A DNA stretch of 20,138 bases from Discostella pseudostelligera (Eukaryota; Bacillariophyta; Thalassiosirophyceae; Thalassiosirales; Thalassiosiraceae): the NCBI GenBank assembly GCA_036940085.1, contig JALLBK010000737.1:1-20138 (forward strand), read 5' to 3'. The position numbers were made by a program, and so were the translations under genes. The notes beneath the pieces are model-generated. The model had not been told where the DNA came from and searched no databases. It worked only from the letters and a program-made list of their open reading frames with translations. The stretch's first letter is position 1, and each line of letters starts with the position of its first letter. Shown one piece after another: positions 7,772 through 17,909 of the stretch.

Positions 7772-10685
7772 CTATCTCTTTAGCGCTTCAGATACCAGCT
7801 CTAACGCCCCGATTGCATCATGCTCACGGGTAATTCTCGCTACCTCAGTGGCGTCCATTTTTGTCACCGCTGACCAAAATTCCTTCACCCTTCGGATGTT
7901 GTATTCGGCCTCCTTTACAGGATCTGTTCGCTGCGGGAACGTGTCGAAGTATAGGTGTCCACTGAAATTAATCTGACGCAATTGGTACAACGCCTCCAAA
8001 GCGAGAGATGGGTGAATCGAGCCAAACATCATACCGTCTTCAGCAGCCAGACGAGTGTAACCATCATTCAACTGTATGCCAAACAATTTCTCACCAACCA
8101 ATGCAATACTCTGACCTGGGTTTTCACCCGCCATAAGCATATGACCCATATCCAGTGTTAAACCCATGTTCGGCCGATCAATCTCATTAACTAACAACAT
8201 TGCCGCGCCGGTAGATGGGACTGTGAAAAAACGAGTGTTTTCATCGGTAGGCTTGAACTCCAAAGACCATTTAAGATCCGGGTAGGCATCACAACACTCT
8301 TGAAATGCCTGCACAATCTGATCCCATTTTTCTTTGTAGGAGACTTGGAAGGGGTAGTCATAACCATCGTAGGCGGACCAAACAACCACTTCGTTGCATC
8401 CTAATATCCTTGCCGCTTCCGCAGCCTTCTTCGTAATTTCTATCGCCTCTCTCCTCAGCTCGGCATTTGGATGGTTCATGGCCCCTCTTGCGAACTTTGA
8501 TGGATAACGTAAACACACTGCGCCGGCTACCAGATTGACTTCATCCAACGCTTTCTTGGCTTCCTCAGGAGTCCAATACCCATCAAAATGCTGAGGAAAA
8601 TTGAAGTCCACACATCCGAGGCCACAAATGGTGGCCATGCGACGTAAATAGTCCCGAGGAGTGGACAGGGGAAGCATCGAGGGTTCAACGAGGTCGAGCC
8701 GATCTTTCATGGAGTTGATACGCGATCCAAAGAGGAATGGAAAGTCATCTTCTTCATCATTTTTGTGGCCACCTCCGCGAGGAACGCCTTCCGACGGGGA
8801 CAATATGTGCCTATCCTTCGAGTTCTCTGACAATAGTTTCTCAACCTCAACCCTCGAGGGAATACTGGGTGCGGCTCCCTTTCGTGTGACCGCCAATGCC
8901 CCCGCAGCACTAGCGAATTTCATGCATTGCTCCAACACCTCATCATCTACATCATCATCCTTTCCTATCAAGGAATTTCCTATGCAATTCTCCAACAAGG
9001 CCACGGCAAACCCAGCACGATAGCAGTCTCCAGCGCCCGTTTCATCCACAACAGTCAGTTCTGCAGGGAGTTTGCACGCTGGTCGATAGATGAGCGGACG
9101 ACGAGACGGTAATGCCGGTGAGGAGTGCTGCTTTTCCTTCTTCATCAAAATTGATCCATGCGATCCAAGTGTTACCAACACATTATTGGCGCCATTCCTC
9201 TGAAGTGTTCGTATAGATTTGATTACGGCAGGTAAATTGAGAGTTGATCCGATTTGCTCCTGTATGCTGTCCAATTCTTGCCGTGTCATTCCAAGTAGTA
9301 GCGAACCATCCTCCAAATCTACATCGAAAGAAGCATCCGTACAAGACTCGGCCAAGCGTTCCAACTCCGTCTCATTTGGTATTAAATAATCACAACATTC
9401 TAGTAATTCCCGTTCCATCTTGCGATCTTCACCACCGACATCAAGAAGCACTGGTATGTTCAATTTTTTGCGTGCCTCACGCGCCAAACGTAGATTGACC
9501 AAGCAGGGTATTTCGCATTGCAAGAGTAGCAATGAATGTGACGAGACAACATCGCCAATATCTCGATCGGATAGAATATGTGAATTACTTCCGTCGACAG
9601 TAGTGGGAGAACCGTCACCATCTGTCCTCGATACACCCCAATGTTCCCATCCGTACAAGTTGCTTCCCCCGCTCACCACAGCGCACACTTCTCCCGTCTC
9701 CGGTACTATCATTACGTAGCCCCTCCCAGAGGGATATAGTTTAGACTGTCCTGACGGTGAAACGTCAACATTGTTGTTGACTAATGCCTCTCGCAGCATG
9801 ACCGATGCCGAATCGTTGCCAAATTGTCCAAGGAAGGATACTTTCGTTTCTTCCCCCGCTTGATGCTTCGAGGATGATAATTTTGCACAAGCTATGGCCT
9901 GATTGCATCCTTTACCCTGTGAGAGGAGTGCGTGGGAAATGGGAGAACGGGAGATGTTTAGAAGGCTCTCATCCACAAAATGCCGAGGCGACACAATGCG
10001 AACGAAACTGGAACTAGTAACTCACCCCAGGAACATCTATCATCGGATGTTGATTGCGAATCAGTGTCAAATTTTCCCCAGGAGACGGGAAGCGATGCAC
10101 CGGTAGAAAGGTATCGGCATTTAATGACCCAGCCACTAATATCGATGATTGCGCGCTTGTTGTTGATGATATCGCTGGTGGCGAGTAATTTGAGGAAGCA
10201 GTCACAGCAACGGACGCCGCCAAAACGAAAGTAGCACTCCACGAGAGTGCCCCCACCCTCTTGTTTCCACGTCCAGCCCCAACGGTAAGTTGCCGTTCAC
10301 TCTGTGAATGCCGAGGAACACGTCGGTTATCTTCCTTGCCTTCCTGCTCTTCACCCTCCTCTTCTTCCACAACCTTCATCATTTTTGGCAAGTTCGTAAT
10401 ATTCCCCTCCATCTTGTTTTGCTTGGGTGGTGGGAGGAAGACATGACCCAGCAACAATACAGCCAATACAAATACTCCCAATCGGGTAGTGAGGAAGAGG
10501 GACATATCGTATGCTCGAAGATACCATTGATCGTTGCTTTTGTTGCTGAACATCCCCCCATCACCATCGCCATTCAACCAGGACAAAAGCCAGCCACTCC
10601 CCATCGATATTCCCACACTACCCAAAGCAACTCCCTTGGAATAATATAATACCATACTAACGAACATTTGTTTCATATATTTCAT
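7772..10685 (-). CDS. Bifunctional PfkB/ribokinase-like kinase fused to xylose-isomerase-like TIM barrel
   Basis: The last exon is 9916-7772 and the preceding exon ends at 10026. The 109-nt intron (10025-9917; GTGAGT, CTCACAG; phase 0) splits the sugar-binding motif, which splicing rebuilds as PGGKGCNQA. Upstream is VAGSLNADTFLP and the PGENL motif. Downstream are FLGQFGNDSA, LIPNETELERL, VTLGSHGSIL and the anion-hole/catalytic signature DETGAGDCYRAGF near 9017-9055, then KGAAPSIP. This is a complete ribokinase-type fold that would phosphorylate a sugar with ATP. A hydrophilic linker (about 8700-8850) leads to an AP_endonuc_2/xylose-isomerase-like barrel with EFKP (8249-8260), LDMGH (8141-8155), QLND and YFDTFP. 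The barrel resembles bacterial L-rhamnose isomerase/sugar epimerase relatives. The 5' end is uncertain: the frame is open to 10829 and includes two hydrophobic segments. 10685 is the first Met upstream of these that does not overlap the neighbouring ORF. Confidence 0.8.
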
Positions 10686-10722
10686 ATTCCGTACCAATTG
10701 AAATTGACCAAAATCAATATTA

Positions 10723-11919
10723 TCAAAAGAGTAGAGCAGAGTTGATGTTAGGAGATATCGTAGGGATATGGACTGGATGATGATTTGTAGTAGTGATAGG
10801 AGGATGATGGATGCATGATGTTGTTGCAATTGTTGCTGAAGTAGTTGTAGATGTGGATAGATGTGGATAATTGGGAATGTAATACGATAGGAACCACATT
10901 GCCAAATGAAGCAATGTCACTCCTAGAAAGATGAGACCATGCCGTCTTGCCAAGGATGTCATCTTTTGGCTAATATCACGATTGCCAGCGGAGAATCTTT
11001 CTGGTATTGTCGAATTGAATGAAGTGAGAGAATTGGAAGATGATGCAGCAGCAGTAGCCGCAACATCGATAGGGGGGTGGTGCTGGTTGTTGAGTTGATC
11101 GTGTCTGCAATTATTACTGTCATCAATGGAAGCACTACGACTGCAGATGCTACTTCCCTCCCCCACCGTGTTGTTACCACTTTTGCCATGTTGATCACCA
11201 CTCAAATTTAATTTCAACTTGGCCTCTTTCAATTCATGCAATCGAACTAAATTTTCAGTACCAAAGGGTGGTGGTTGCAGTCGCATTGCCGCACGATGAC
11301 GTGCCTCGGCGATTTGAACTTCCCGCTTGGGCTTGCGTTGTAATAATTTGGGTAGGTGAAGTTGTTGTGGTTTGTGGAATAATAATTTGGAAGAAGAGGA
11401 GGAGGAGGTGGTGGATTTTTTGGAGGAGAAGGATATGAGGGAGGAGGTGGAATGGAACTGTTTATTGGGGGAGTGTCGTTTTCGATGGCGTAGTAGTTTG
11501 GTAGCAGGAGCTGTGCCGTCATTGTTGAAACTGTTGCTGCGATGATTGTGATTGCCGCGATAATTCCCCTCATTTTCATCATTGGCAATGATGTTACTGC
11601 TATCACGATGATCGGTGCCATTGGGAGGAGGAAGGCCATGTGCGTTATCATAGGAATGAATGGTGCTGCCATCCCATTCGTCGTCCATTTCATGGGTGGT
11701 GTTGTTGGAGGTATCGCGCTGGCCGCTGTCGCCGCGACTGCCGATACCGCCACTTTCACCGCCGACGCCGCCGCAGCCGATGGTGGCAGGAAGGGCAGAA
11801 GAGTTGCTGTTGTGTTGGAGTAGTTTCATTTTTGCTTTTGCTTTTGCCGCTGCTGGGGGTAGTGAATGATATTTTGCCTTCGCCGTCGCCGTCGTCGCCG
11901 CCGTCGCCGCCGTCGTCAT
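10723..11919 (-). CDS. Low-complexity protein with one C-terminal membrane segment; possibly 5' part of the kinase gene
   Basis: An open frame of 398 codons. It starts in GC-rich Ala/Thr-coding triplet repeats, then Asn/His/Ser-rich sequence, a basic segment (KLLQRKPKREVQIAEARHR), and one hydrophobic segment, HGLIFLGVTLLHLAMWFLSYY, followed by a Thr/His-rich tail. I do not recognise the family; the hydrophobic segment vaguely recalls the first helix of DUF1279/FAM210 proteins, which is not proof. The 3' end overlaps the open frame of the downstream kinase on the same strand. A 229-nt GT-AG pair (10885-10657, donor GTATTA) would fuse the two frames, but that donor is weaker than all others in the window. 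It is divergent from the giant gene starting at 12505. The start was chosen as the first ATG in the frame. Confidence 0.5.
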   Translation of the reverse strand: MTTAATAATTATAKAKYHSLPPAAAKAKAKMKLLQHNSNSSALPATIGCGGVGGESGGIGSRGDSGQRDTSNNTTHEMDDEWDGSTIHSYDNAHGLPPPNGTDHRDSSNIIANDENEGNYRGNHNHRSNSFNNDGTAPATKLLRHRKRHSPNKQFHSTSSLISFSSKKSTTSSSSSSKLLFHKPQQLHLPKLLQRKPKREVQIAEARHRAAMRLQPPPFGTENLVRLHELKEAKLKLNLSGDQHGKSGNNTVGEGSSICSRSASIDDSNNCRHDQLNNQHHPPIDVAATAAASSSNSLTSFNSTIPERFSAGNRDISQKMTSLARRHGLIFLGVTLLHLAMWFLSYYIPNYPHLSTSTTTSATIATTSCIHHPPITTTNHHPVHIPTISPNINSALLF

Positions 11920-12504
11920 GGACCGTTCAATTCATCGATGAAAATGAAAATGAAAATGACGTCGAGCTCTCCGGCTCGGGGGCTACCCCGCGGTTGGGTG
12001 CCGGTTTGAATTGCCGTTCGAAGCCACTTCAACCAAGAACCGTCTGTCCGACGCCTGCTGGGCGGGAAGAAGAAGCAGCGAGCAGAAGAAAAGATCGGCC
12101 CGCTGCGCGCCAGCCGAGCCTTCCGATGTAAATTTGAATCGAGCCTTTCTCTCATTTCAAAACGTCCCTTCTCGTTTCTGAGATAAAATTTGAATTCAAA
12201 AGATGGGTCATTGAGAAACACACACAAAACTCAAACTCTGTGCGATCTAAACGAAAAACGAAGGGCGCGCGGGACGCCCATCATTCAACAATGGTGCATC
12301 GAGCGACGATGACGATGGCGACGGCAGGCGACGGCAATGGTAGGAAAGGCATATGATGATAATATGATAGCAAGACGACCAAGAGCAAGAAGGACGAAAT
12401 CATCAATGGCAAATGGCAGCTGCCCATCACATCATTAACACTGATGGAACAACAAGCAGCTGTTTTTCCTCCCTCTGAATAAGTAGTAGGCGCTGCAACA
12501 AAAA
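11920..12504. promoter_or_regulatory. 585-bp divergent upstream region (shared promoter candidate)
   Basis: This separates the head-to-head start codons at 11919 (-) and 12505 (+). It holds a short GAAAAT repeat (about 11940-11957) running into TGACGTCG (11957-11964), a bZIP/CRE-like core 38 bp upstream of the minus-strand ATG. A GC-rich stretch (11970-12120) and a short upstream ORF before the plus-strand gene follow. Promoter activity is inferred from the arrangement; no TATA element is clear. Confidence 0.45.
12291..12356 (+). other. Possible uORF in the 5' leader of the giant gene
   Basis: The sequence CAACAATGG at 12286-12294 opens a 21-codon ORF ending in TGA at 12354-12356, 148 bp before the main ATG. 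It could act as a translational control uORF if transcription starts upstream of 12291, which I cannot determine. There is no evidence that the peptide itself is functional. Confidence 0.25.
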
Positions 12505-15500
12505 ATGGTCCTGCCTACTGCAAGTGCTGCTCCTCGCGACCGCGACGGCGGCAGCACCGGCGTCGGCGGTGTTGGAGGAGGTGGTGACGACGCATCTGAA
12601 TATTACGTCGATGATGTCGAAATGATGAAATATTATTCGTCCAATGATTCATCGCCACCGTTGGAACTTTATGATGACGACATTAACGACTACGACGATG
12701 GGGGCGACCATGCCAACAATGACTACCCTCCCTCATATTATGGTGACATTCAGTCTCGTCATCCACAGCATTATCATTATCAACACCACCAGCACAATGA
12801 CAATTTTATGAATCAATCGAATCATCATCATCAGAATCATCATGCCACCCCCCATGGAAACATGACATCCATCCTCTCTGCGGCGGGGAGTCATTCTCCG
12901 CAGAAGAAATCTCACTATCAACTGCAGCAGCGCAATAATTCACAACAACATGCACAAACATCGACGTCATCGGGGGGAAATGCCACCATTGCCGCCAAGC
13001 GGGCATTGCGGGTGCGTGCTTCTAAATACTTCCACAGGGGAGGAGGGGGAGGAGGCGATGTCGCTATTACCACATCAACCGCAACAACTGCTTCTACGAC
13101 TAACACTTCTGCAACTAGGAGTAATACTACTCCTGCTGATAGCGGCAACAAAAGTAAAATGAACAAAAAAGCAGCAGCGACAGAAGAAGTTGAATATGTC
13201 GATGAAAAAGGAAATATTCGAATCATGAATCATCATTCCAACTCATCATCATTCTCCTCATCATCCAATGCCACCACTGCATTACTTTCGGCATCGACTT
13301 CATCACCAATTCCTTCGGGGGCAGGGGCTACTACAGCACCAACATCAGCAACTAGTACTACAACAACTGCAACTACTACAGCAGGTGCAACAAAAACAAA
13401 AAGTGCAACAACTAATGCAGCATCAGCAAGAGCAGCAAAACAAACTACAATCCACGACAATCCATCCATATCATCTGCATTATCCTTCTTTCCACGAACT
13501 ACATCTTCCTCTTCTTCTTCTTTACTGCAGACTCGAAGCAACCATGTCCATCAACAACATCATCTTTCACAAAAACAACAACAACATTCACAACAACAAC
13601 ATTTTCAACATCTTCAACAATCAGTGCAACATCCCTTTCCATCCCATGAAGAAGTAGAGGGAGAGAATGCAGCTGATCCATCGTTGCAAACCTATCTATC
13701 CCCCTCATCCTCATTTGATAATAATTTATGTGAAGTCCAATCCAATGCCACGAGTGGATACACGAGTGGTGGAGGAAGTGATTTGGAAGTAGCGGCACGT
13801 AGGATATTGCGGGGGAAGAAGGGAGGGAGTGGTCGTGTTCGTCATCATCGTAGTCTGAGTGGAACAATGTCGGAATCAGAAGATGACGATGGATTTAATA
13901 CCGATGATGATGATAATATTGGAATTGTGAACATTGGTCACAATGGTGGCAACATGAGCAGAAACAACAATAATGGAGTTGGCAGAGCGTTGCCACCAGG
14001 GTGGAGAGAACGAATACAACGAAAGACGGGGGTGCAATTACGAAAGCTTCCATCATTGCCGTCGTCGTCGCCGCCGCAAACACTGCCACCACAAGTTGGT
14101 AATTCATTGGCAACATCCTCCAACAATGCATCCATGACAATGACAAACACGAGGGAGATTGTGCACGAGGGATCAAAGATTGAGAAGAATGTGAAACACA
14201 ATGATATCCCCAACTCCTCTCCTGTATTGCCTTCCCACATGAATTATTCCTACTGCTATGAAACTGATGACAACGATGATCCATGTAATCAATTGGGAGC
14301 GTATCGGAGTGATGGACAATTGGCAATGATGAAACGAGTGAAGAATGGAGAGAATGGTGATGGTGGTGCATCAGCAGCGTATCACGACGATGATGGGGAG
14401 AATGATAGAATAATGAACGAAGAATGGCAACATCCGCCGCTTCCGCAACAGTATTACCAGCACCAGCATCAACACGAAGAGGAAGAATATACACATCCCG
14501 CACGACGACATCCTCCCACACCATCACCAACAGAATCAATTGAGACTACCTACCATCTTGAAGATTTGGAGAGGAATGGCGCATTTCCAAGTACGAGTCA
14601 CAATCGCAACCATCACTACCATGAACAGAATGGAGGTTATGATGGTGGTTATCCAGCACATCCGCATCCGTCCGGTTATTGGCAAGCGGAACGACATTAC
14701 CAGGAGCAACATCAGCAACAGCGTCTGCCAATTTTACACGAGCATCATGATCATATCAGCAATCAGCACCACAATACCGATTTCAGCTATGACGAGAACA
14801 ATTACAGCTATGATGCCGAAGAGGAAGATGAAGTAGAGAATCATTTCGACCAGAAATATTATTCACATGACAACGAGGAATGGAATCCCGACAATCTCAC
14901 CGACACAAGGACGTATCGTGAACATGAACACATTCAAATTTTAGGACCACATATGGAACATGACAAAATCAATGACAATGGCCGGCAGAATGGTGGCGAT
15001 AACATCGAAAACAAAATCCGCAATAGCAATGTCAGCAGCAATACTCCCTCGGCGCCAGTTATCATTAATGAATATGGATTCCCTCCAATACCTACCAATC
15101 CGGAAGGAACACGGTTTGGAGCAAATTGTTATGTTAAGGAAGAAGAAAATAGGATATCTAACAATAACGATTCCAACTCTCGACGATCACGGAATGCAGT
15201 TCCCTCATCATCGCATGAGACTGCTGAACGACGTGTACACTTCTCGCCGTCCGTCATGGAGGGTGGTGTAGGAGCAATAGCAGCAGAAGGTGAGAGACGT
15301 GGAGAAGGAGGAGGAGGGATGGGGAGACAGGATGTCAACCTCGATTCTGATGGGTTTGATGACGACGAATACTTTCATCGATTTTATTCAAACACATACT
15401 CGATAGAAAAAGGACCAATGCATGAACAGGGAAAACAATATCGTCAACAACAACCACGACGACGACGTCACGATAATGATGAATCAATTCGCGGAGGTAT

Positions 15501-17688
15501 TCAAACTTCTGGTCACTGGGAAGAAATTCCGACCTCTTCAAAGGTCCAATGGGCATCTACGTCCAGTAAAATCGAATTCATAGGCACGAAGACTGAAGAC
15601 ACTGACTCTGCGTGGTCACTTCCCGAATCGACATCGTCATCACTAAAAATCCCGGATGCTTCTTCAGGCAGAACTGCGGCAGAGATTAATATTTTTCCTA
15701 GTTGGAATGTCGATGATGCTGTACAAGGAGTATCGTCGACACACCGTCGGAAGCTGCAGAAGGAAATCTCAAAGGAGGAATTCATGGTTGAATTGAATTC
15801 CGTCATGAATGATATTACTCAAGCAATGTCACGCCCCCCTCAAGGGAAATCATTGAAGAAATCACAGTCGCATCAACAAAGAGTACATGCATTTTATGAC
15901 CAGTGGGTGCAGGAATCGAAGGATGCTCAATTGCCGGCGCGGAAAATTGCTGACTATTCTCTTTCCGATGGCGATTTATCTGATAAGGGATATGACACGG
16001 GTCAGAGCGCAGGAAGAGGGGGTGAATCAATGAGAGCCACCAGGCAGAAGAAGAAGGGCCTTAAGTTCTTTAGAGGAAGAAATCGGGCCTACAATTCAGA
16101 GGGAGAACGATCTGATACTTCGGTGGAAGGTGGTAGGATCAAGGGTAGTATGTCGTTCAACCTCTCGCCGTTAGGCGCTAGGAAAGAGAATAAGCAGGAT
16201 AAGAAAAAGGATGGCTTTGGCAATAAAACCAAGTCTCCTCGAATGAGGAGATTATTTGGACATATGAATCATCAGAGCATCGAGGACAGTTTTGAAGCTG
16301 ATGGTAACCAACTCTGGAATGTACCTAAGATAGAAGGAGGAACGGCTGGGTCCGTACCGATCAGTGCTCTTTTCAATGATGCAGGAATTAGTCTGAGCTC
16401 TGTCGCAACTATATGCAGTGAAGCAATGGAGCATGACACCAAAGACACAACCACCGAGTCGGAGGTAGATGCTACTCCTGATTTAGATAACAGCCTCCAT
16501 GGATTGAGGAAACCAGAGTCAACGACAGTCGTTTCAGACTGTAATGACCAACAAGAAGATCAGCCTCCAATGGAGTTGAACCTTAACGACTCGAGGGAGA
16601 CGCATACGACGCCCATTGCCTCAAATGCGAAGACTCAAACGAGATTGCCAGCGAATAATTACATACCTTCAGGAATATCTTCACACCCTAAACAACTTCT
16701 GCCCCCAAGTGGTTTAAAGGGAGGGAAAAAAGTTACAATCGATCGAATTGCTAGCCAGCGGAAACCGGGATGGACTCAGACTGTAGCATCGCCGGTTCAA
16801 ACTGAATTTGACGACGACGGAACAGTTTCTACGTTGGGTTCGCTTGTCACTAGAGATACCGAGTCGAGATCAGTTCCTATTCCAAAAAGCAAGGCTCATT
16901 TCATTTCTGACGCATCCACGGTCACAGAGCTTAGCGAAATTGAGAGGCTTCGAAGAGAAAACGATCTATTGCGGGAGAAGCTGGAAAATGCTTCACAGCT
17001 CTCTTCCAAGGTAACATCCATGTATGCTAAAAGCCTCAAATTTGAGAACAACCGTCTGAGGGAAGAGTTTGAGAATGTATCACAGCTATCAGCTATTGCT
17101 GAACACCAGAAAGATCGACACCACAATCATAAAAAGTCTTTGGATTCGGTTCACCGAACCACGCTTGAAACTCTATTGGAAAAAAGCAACGGTAAAAAGA
17201 CAAGAAAAAACAGGCGGAGCGGTAGTCTAGATAGCCCCGTCGCAGATTTCAACCATCTTCCTCCTGTTGCGCATTTAATCAATGGTGTCGACTTCGATGA
17301 TGATTCTATCACAAGCAGCTACTATCTCAGAGGATCTCATACGCATTTAAAACATGCCATCCGCGATGACGGATGCGCAACTCCAGAAGATTTACTGAAA
17401 AAGACGTGTACTAGGATTGCCACCACAACTCGGTCGGTTGCTTCTCAAATGAAATCGGCGTTATCTCAAGATCCGAATAATGAGTTGGGCGTAGCACCAT
17501 CTTCAAGACCATTGAACTGTTTCACTACCTGTAGAAGGGATAAAACGAACGACGGAACGACAATATATGTCACTCAAAAGCAGTTTAACTCCGCAAGGGG
17601 AAACATAACAAAGCACCACCACTACGCGGCGTCATCGTCAAATCGTGCATCGGCCGCGTCAAGCAATATCGACCATGTTGTCCAATAA
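12505..17688 (+). CDS. Giant low-complexity, largely disordered protein with C-terminal coiled coil
   Basis: A single uninterrupted frame of 1727 codons; ATG in the context AAAAAATGG. The protein starts with Gly/Asp-rich sequence, then His/Gln/Asn-rich (about residues 90-160), Ser/Thr/Ala-rich and poly-Gln stretches. Acidic patches alternate with basic RR(I/L)LRG-like motifs. A single LPPGWRERI near 13990 recalls the start of a WW domain but the rest is absent. The last third is less repetitive: a helical KEEFMVELNSVMNDI segment near 15770, basic KGLKFFRGRNRA near 16048, and a coiled coil (ELSEIERLRRENDLLREKLE) around 16927-17110. Within the coiled coil LREKLENASQLS is echoed 29 residues later as LREEFENVSQLS. 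I do not recognise a family. A scaffold, cytoskeletal or nuclear role is possible but unsupported. No membrane segment or signal peptide was seen. Confidence 0.7.
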   Translation: MVLPTASAAPRDRDGGSTGVGGVGGGGDDASEYYVDDVEMMKYYSSNDSSPPLELYDDDINDYDDGGDHANNDYPPSYYGDIQSRHPQHYHYQHHQHNDNFMNQSNHHHQNHHATPHGNMTSILSAAGSHSPQKKSHYQLQQRNNSQQHAQTSTSSGGNATIAAKRALRVRASKYFHRGGGGGGDVAITTSTATTASTTNTSATRSNTTPADSGNKSKMNKKAAATEEVEYVDEKGNIRIMNHHSNSSSFSSSSNATTALLSASTSSPIPSGAGATTAPTSATSTTTTATTTAGATKTKSATTNAASARAAKQTTIHDNPSISSALSFFPRTTSSSSSSLLQTRSNHVHQQHHLSQKQQQHSQQQHFQHLQQSVQHPFPSHEEVEGENAADPSLQTYLSPSSSFDNNLCEVQSNATSGYTSGGGSDLEVAARRILRGKKGGSGRVRHHRSLSGTMSESEDDDGFNTDDDDNIGIVNIGHNGGNMSRNNNNGVGRALPPGWRERIQRKTGVQLRKLPSLPSSSPPQTLPPQVGNSLATSSNNASMTMTNTREIVHEGSKIEKNVKHNDIPNSSPVLPSHMNYSYCYETDDNDDPCNQLGAYRSDGQLAMMKRVKNGENGDGGASAAYHDDDGENDRIMNEEWQHPPLPQQYYQHQHQHEEEEYTHPARRHPPTPSPTESIETTYHLEDLERNGAFPSTSHNRNHHYHEQNGGYDGGYPAHPHPSGYWQAERHYQEQHQQQRLPILHEHHDHISNQHHNTDFSYDENNYSYDAEEEDEVENHFDQKYYSHDNEEWNPDNLTDTRTYREHEHIQILGPHMEHDKINDNGRQNGGDNIENKIRNSNVSSNTPSAPVIINEYGFPPIPTNPEGTRFGANCYVKEEENRISNNNDSNSRRSRNAVPSSSHETAERRVHFSPSVMEGGVGAIAAEGERRGEGGGGMGRQDVNLDSDGFDDDEYFHRFYSNTYSIEKGPMHEQGKQYRQQQPRRRRHDNDESIRGGIQTSGHWEEIPTSSKVQWASTSSKIEFIGTKTEDTDSAWSLPESTSSSLKIPDASSGRTAAEINIFPSWNVDDAVQGVSSTHRRKLQKEISKEEFMVELNSVMNDITQAMSRPPQGKSLKKSQSHQQRVHAFYDQWVQESKDAQLPARKIADYSLSDGDLSDKGYDTGQSAGRGGESMRATRQKKKGLKFFRGRNRAYNSEGERSDTSVEGGRIKGSMSFNLSPLGARKENKQDKKKDGFGNKTKSPRMRRLFGHMNHQSIEDSFEADGNQLWNVPKIEGGTAGSVPISALFNDAGISLSSVATICSEAMEHDTKDTTTESEVDATPDLDNSLHGLRKPESTTVVSDCNDQQEDQPPMELNLNDSRETHTTPIASNAKTQTRLPANNYIPSGISSHPKQLLPPSGLKGGKKVTIDRIASQRKPGWTQTVASPVQTEFDDDGTVSTLGSLVTRDTESRSVPIPKSKAHFISDASTVTELSEIERLRRENDLLREKLENASQLSSKVTSMYAKSLKFENNRLREEFENVSQLSAIAEHQKDRHHNHKKSLDSVHRTTLETLLEKSNGKKTRKNRRSGSLDSPVADFNHLPPVAHLINGVDFDDDSITSSYYLRGSHTHLKHAIRDDGCATPEDLLKKTCTRIATTTRSVASQMKSALSQDPNNELGVAPSSRPLNCFTTCRRDKTNDGTTIYVTQKQFNSARGNITKHHHYAASSSNRASAASSNIDHVVQ

Positions 17689-17909
17689 CGAGGACAGCGA
17701 TGAAAGGCGTATGACGAATGTAAGGTCAATTTGGACTTCCGTAAGTGCACAGGCGGGCATAAATTTACTGAAGCCACTTATTGTATCTTACTTCTGCTCT
17801 ATTCCATTTTCACATTAAGTAGCGACCACTGATACAACATTATAAGATTCACAAACAAGAATATCCTGCACACTCTCATCTTGAGGTCCAAAGTATTGTT
17901 TTAATTTCA
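17689..17909. other. Convergent intergenic spacer
   Basis: The 221 bp between the stop of the giant gene (+) and the stop of SulP copy 2 (-) should contain both 3' UTRs. A GTAAGT occurs at 17741-17746 beyond the stop, but nothing downstream suggests a further plus-strand exon. No other structure was recognised. Confidence 0.45.

Noticed and set aside
11640..12131. 163-codon plus-strand ORF rich in Arg/Ser/Pro
   Set aside because: Antisense shadow of the GC-rich triplet-repeat N-terminus of the minus-strand ORF ending at 10723, extended into the divergent promoter.
13985..14040. WW domain suggested by LPPGWRERI in the giant protein
   Set aside because: Only the first third of the motif is present; the second conserved Trp and the aromatic strand are missing.
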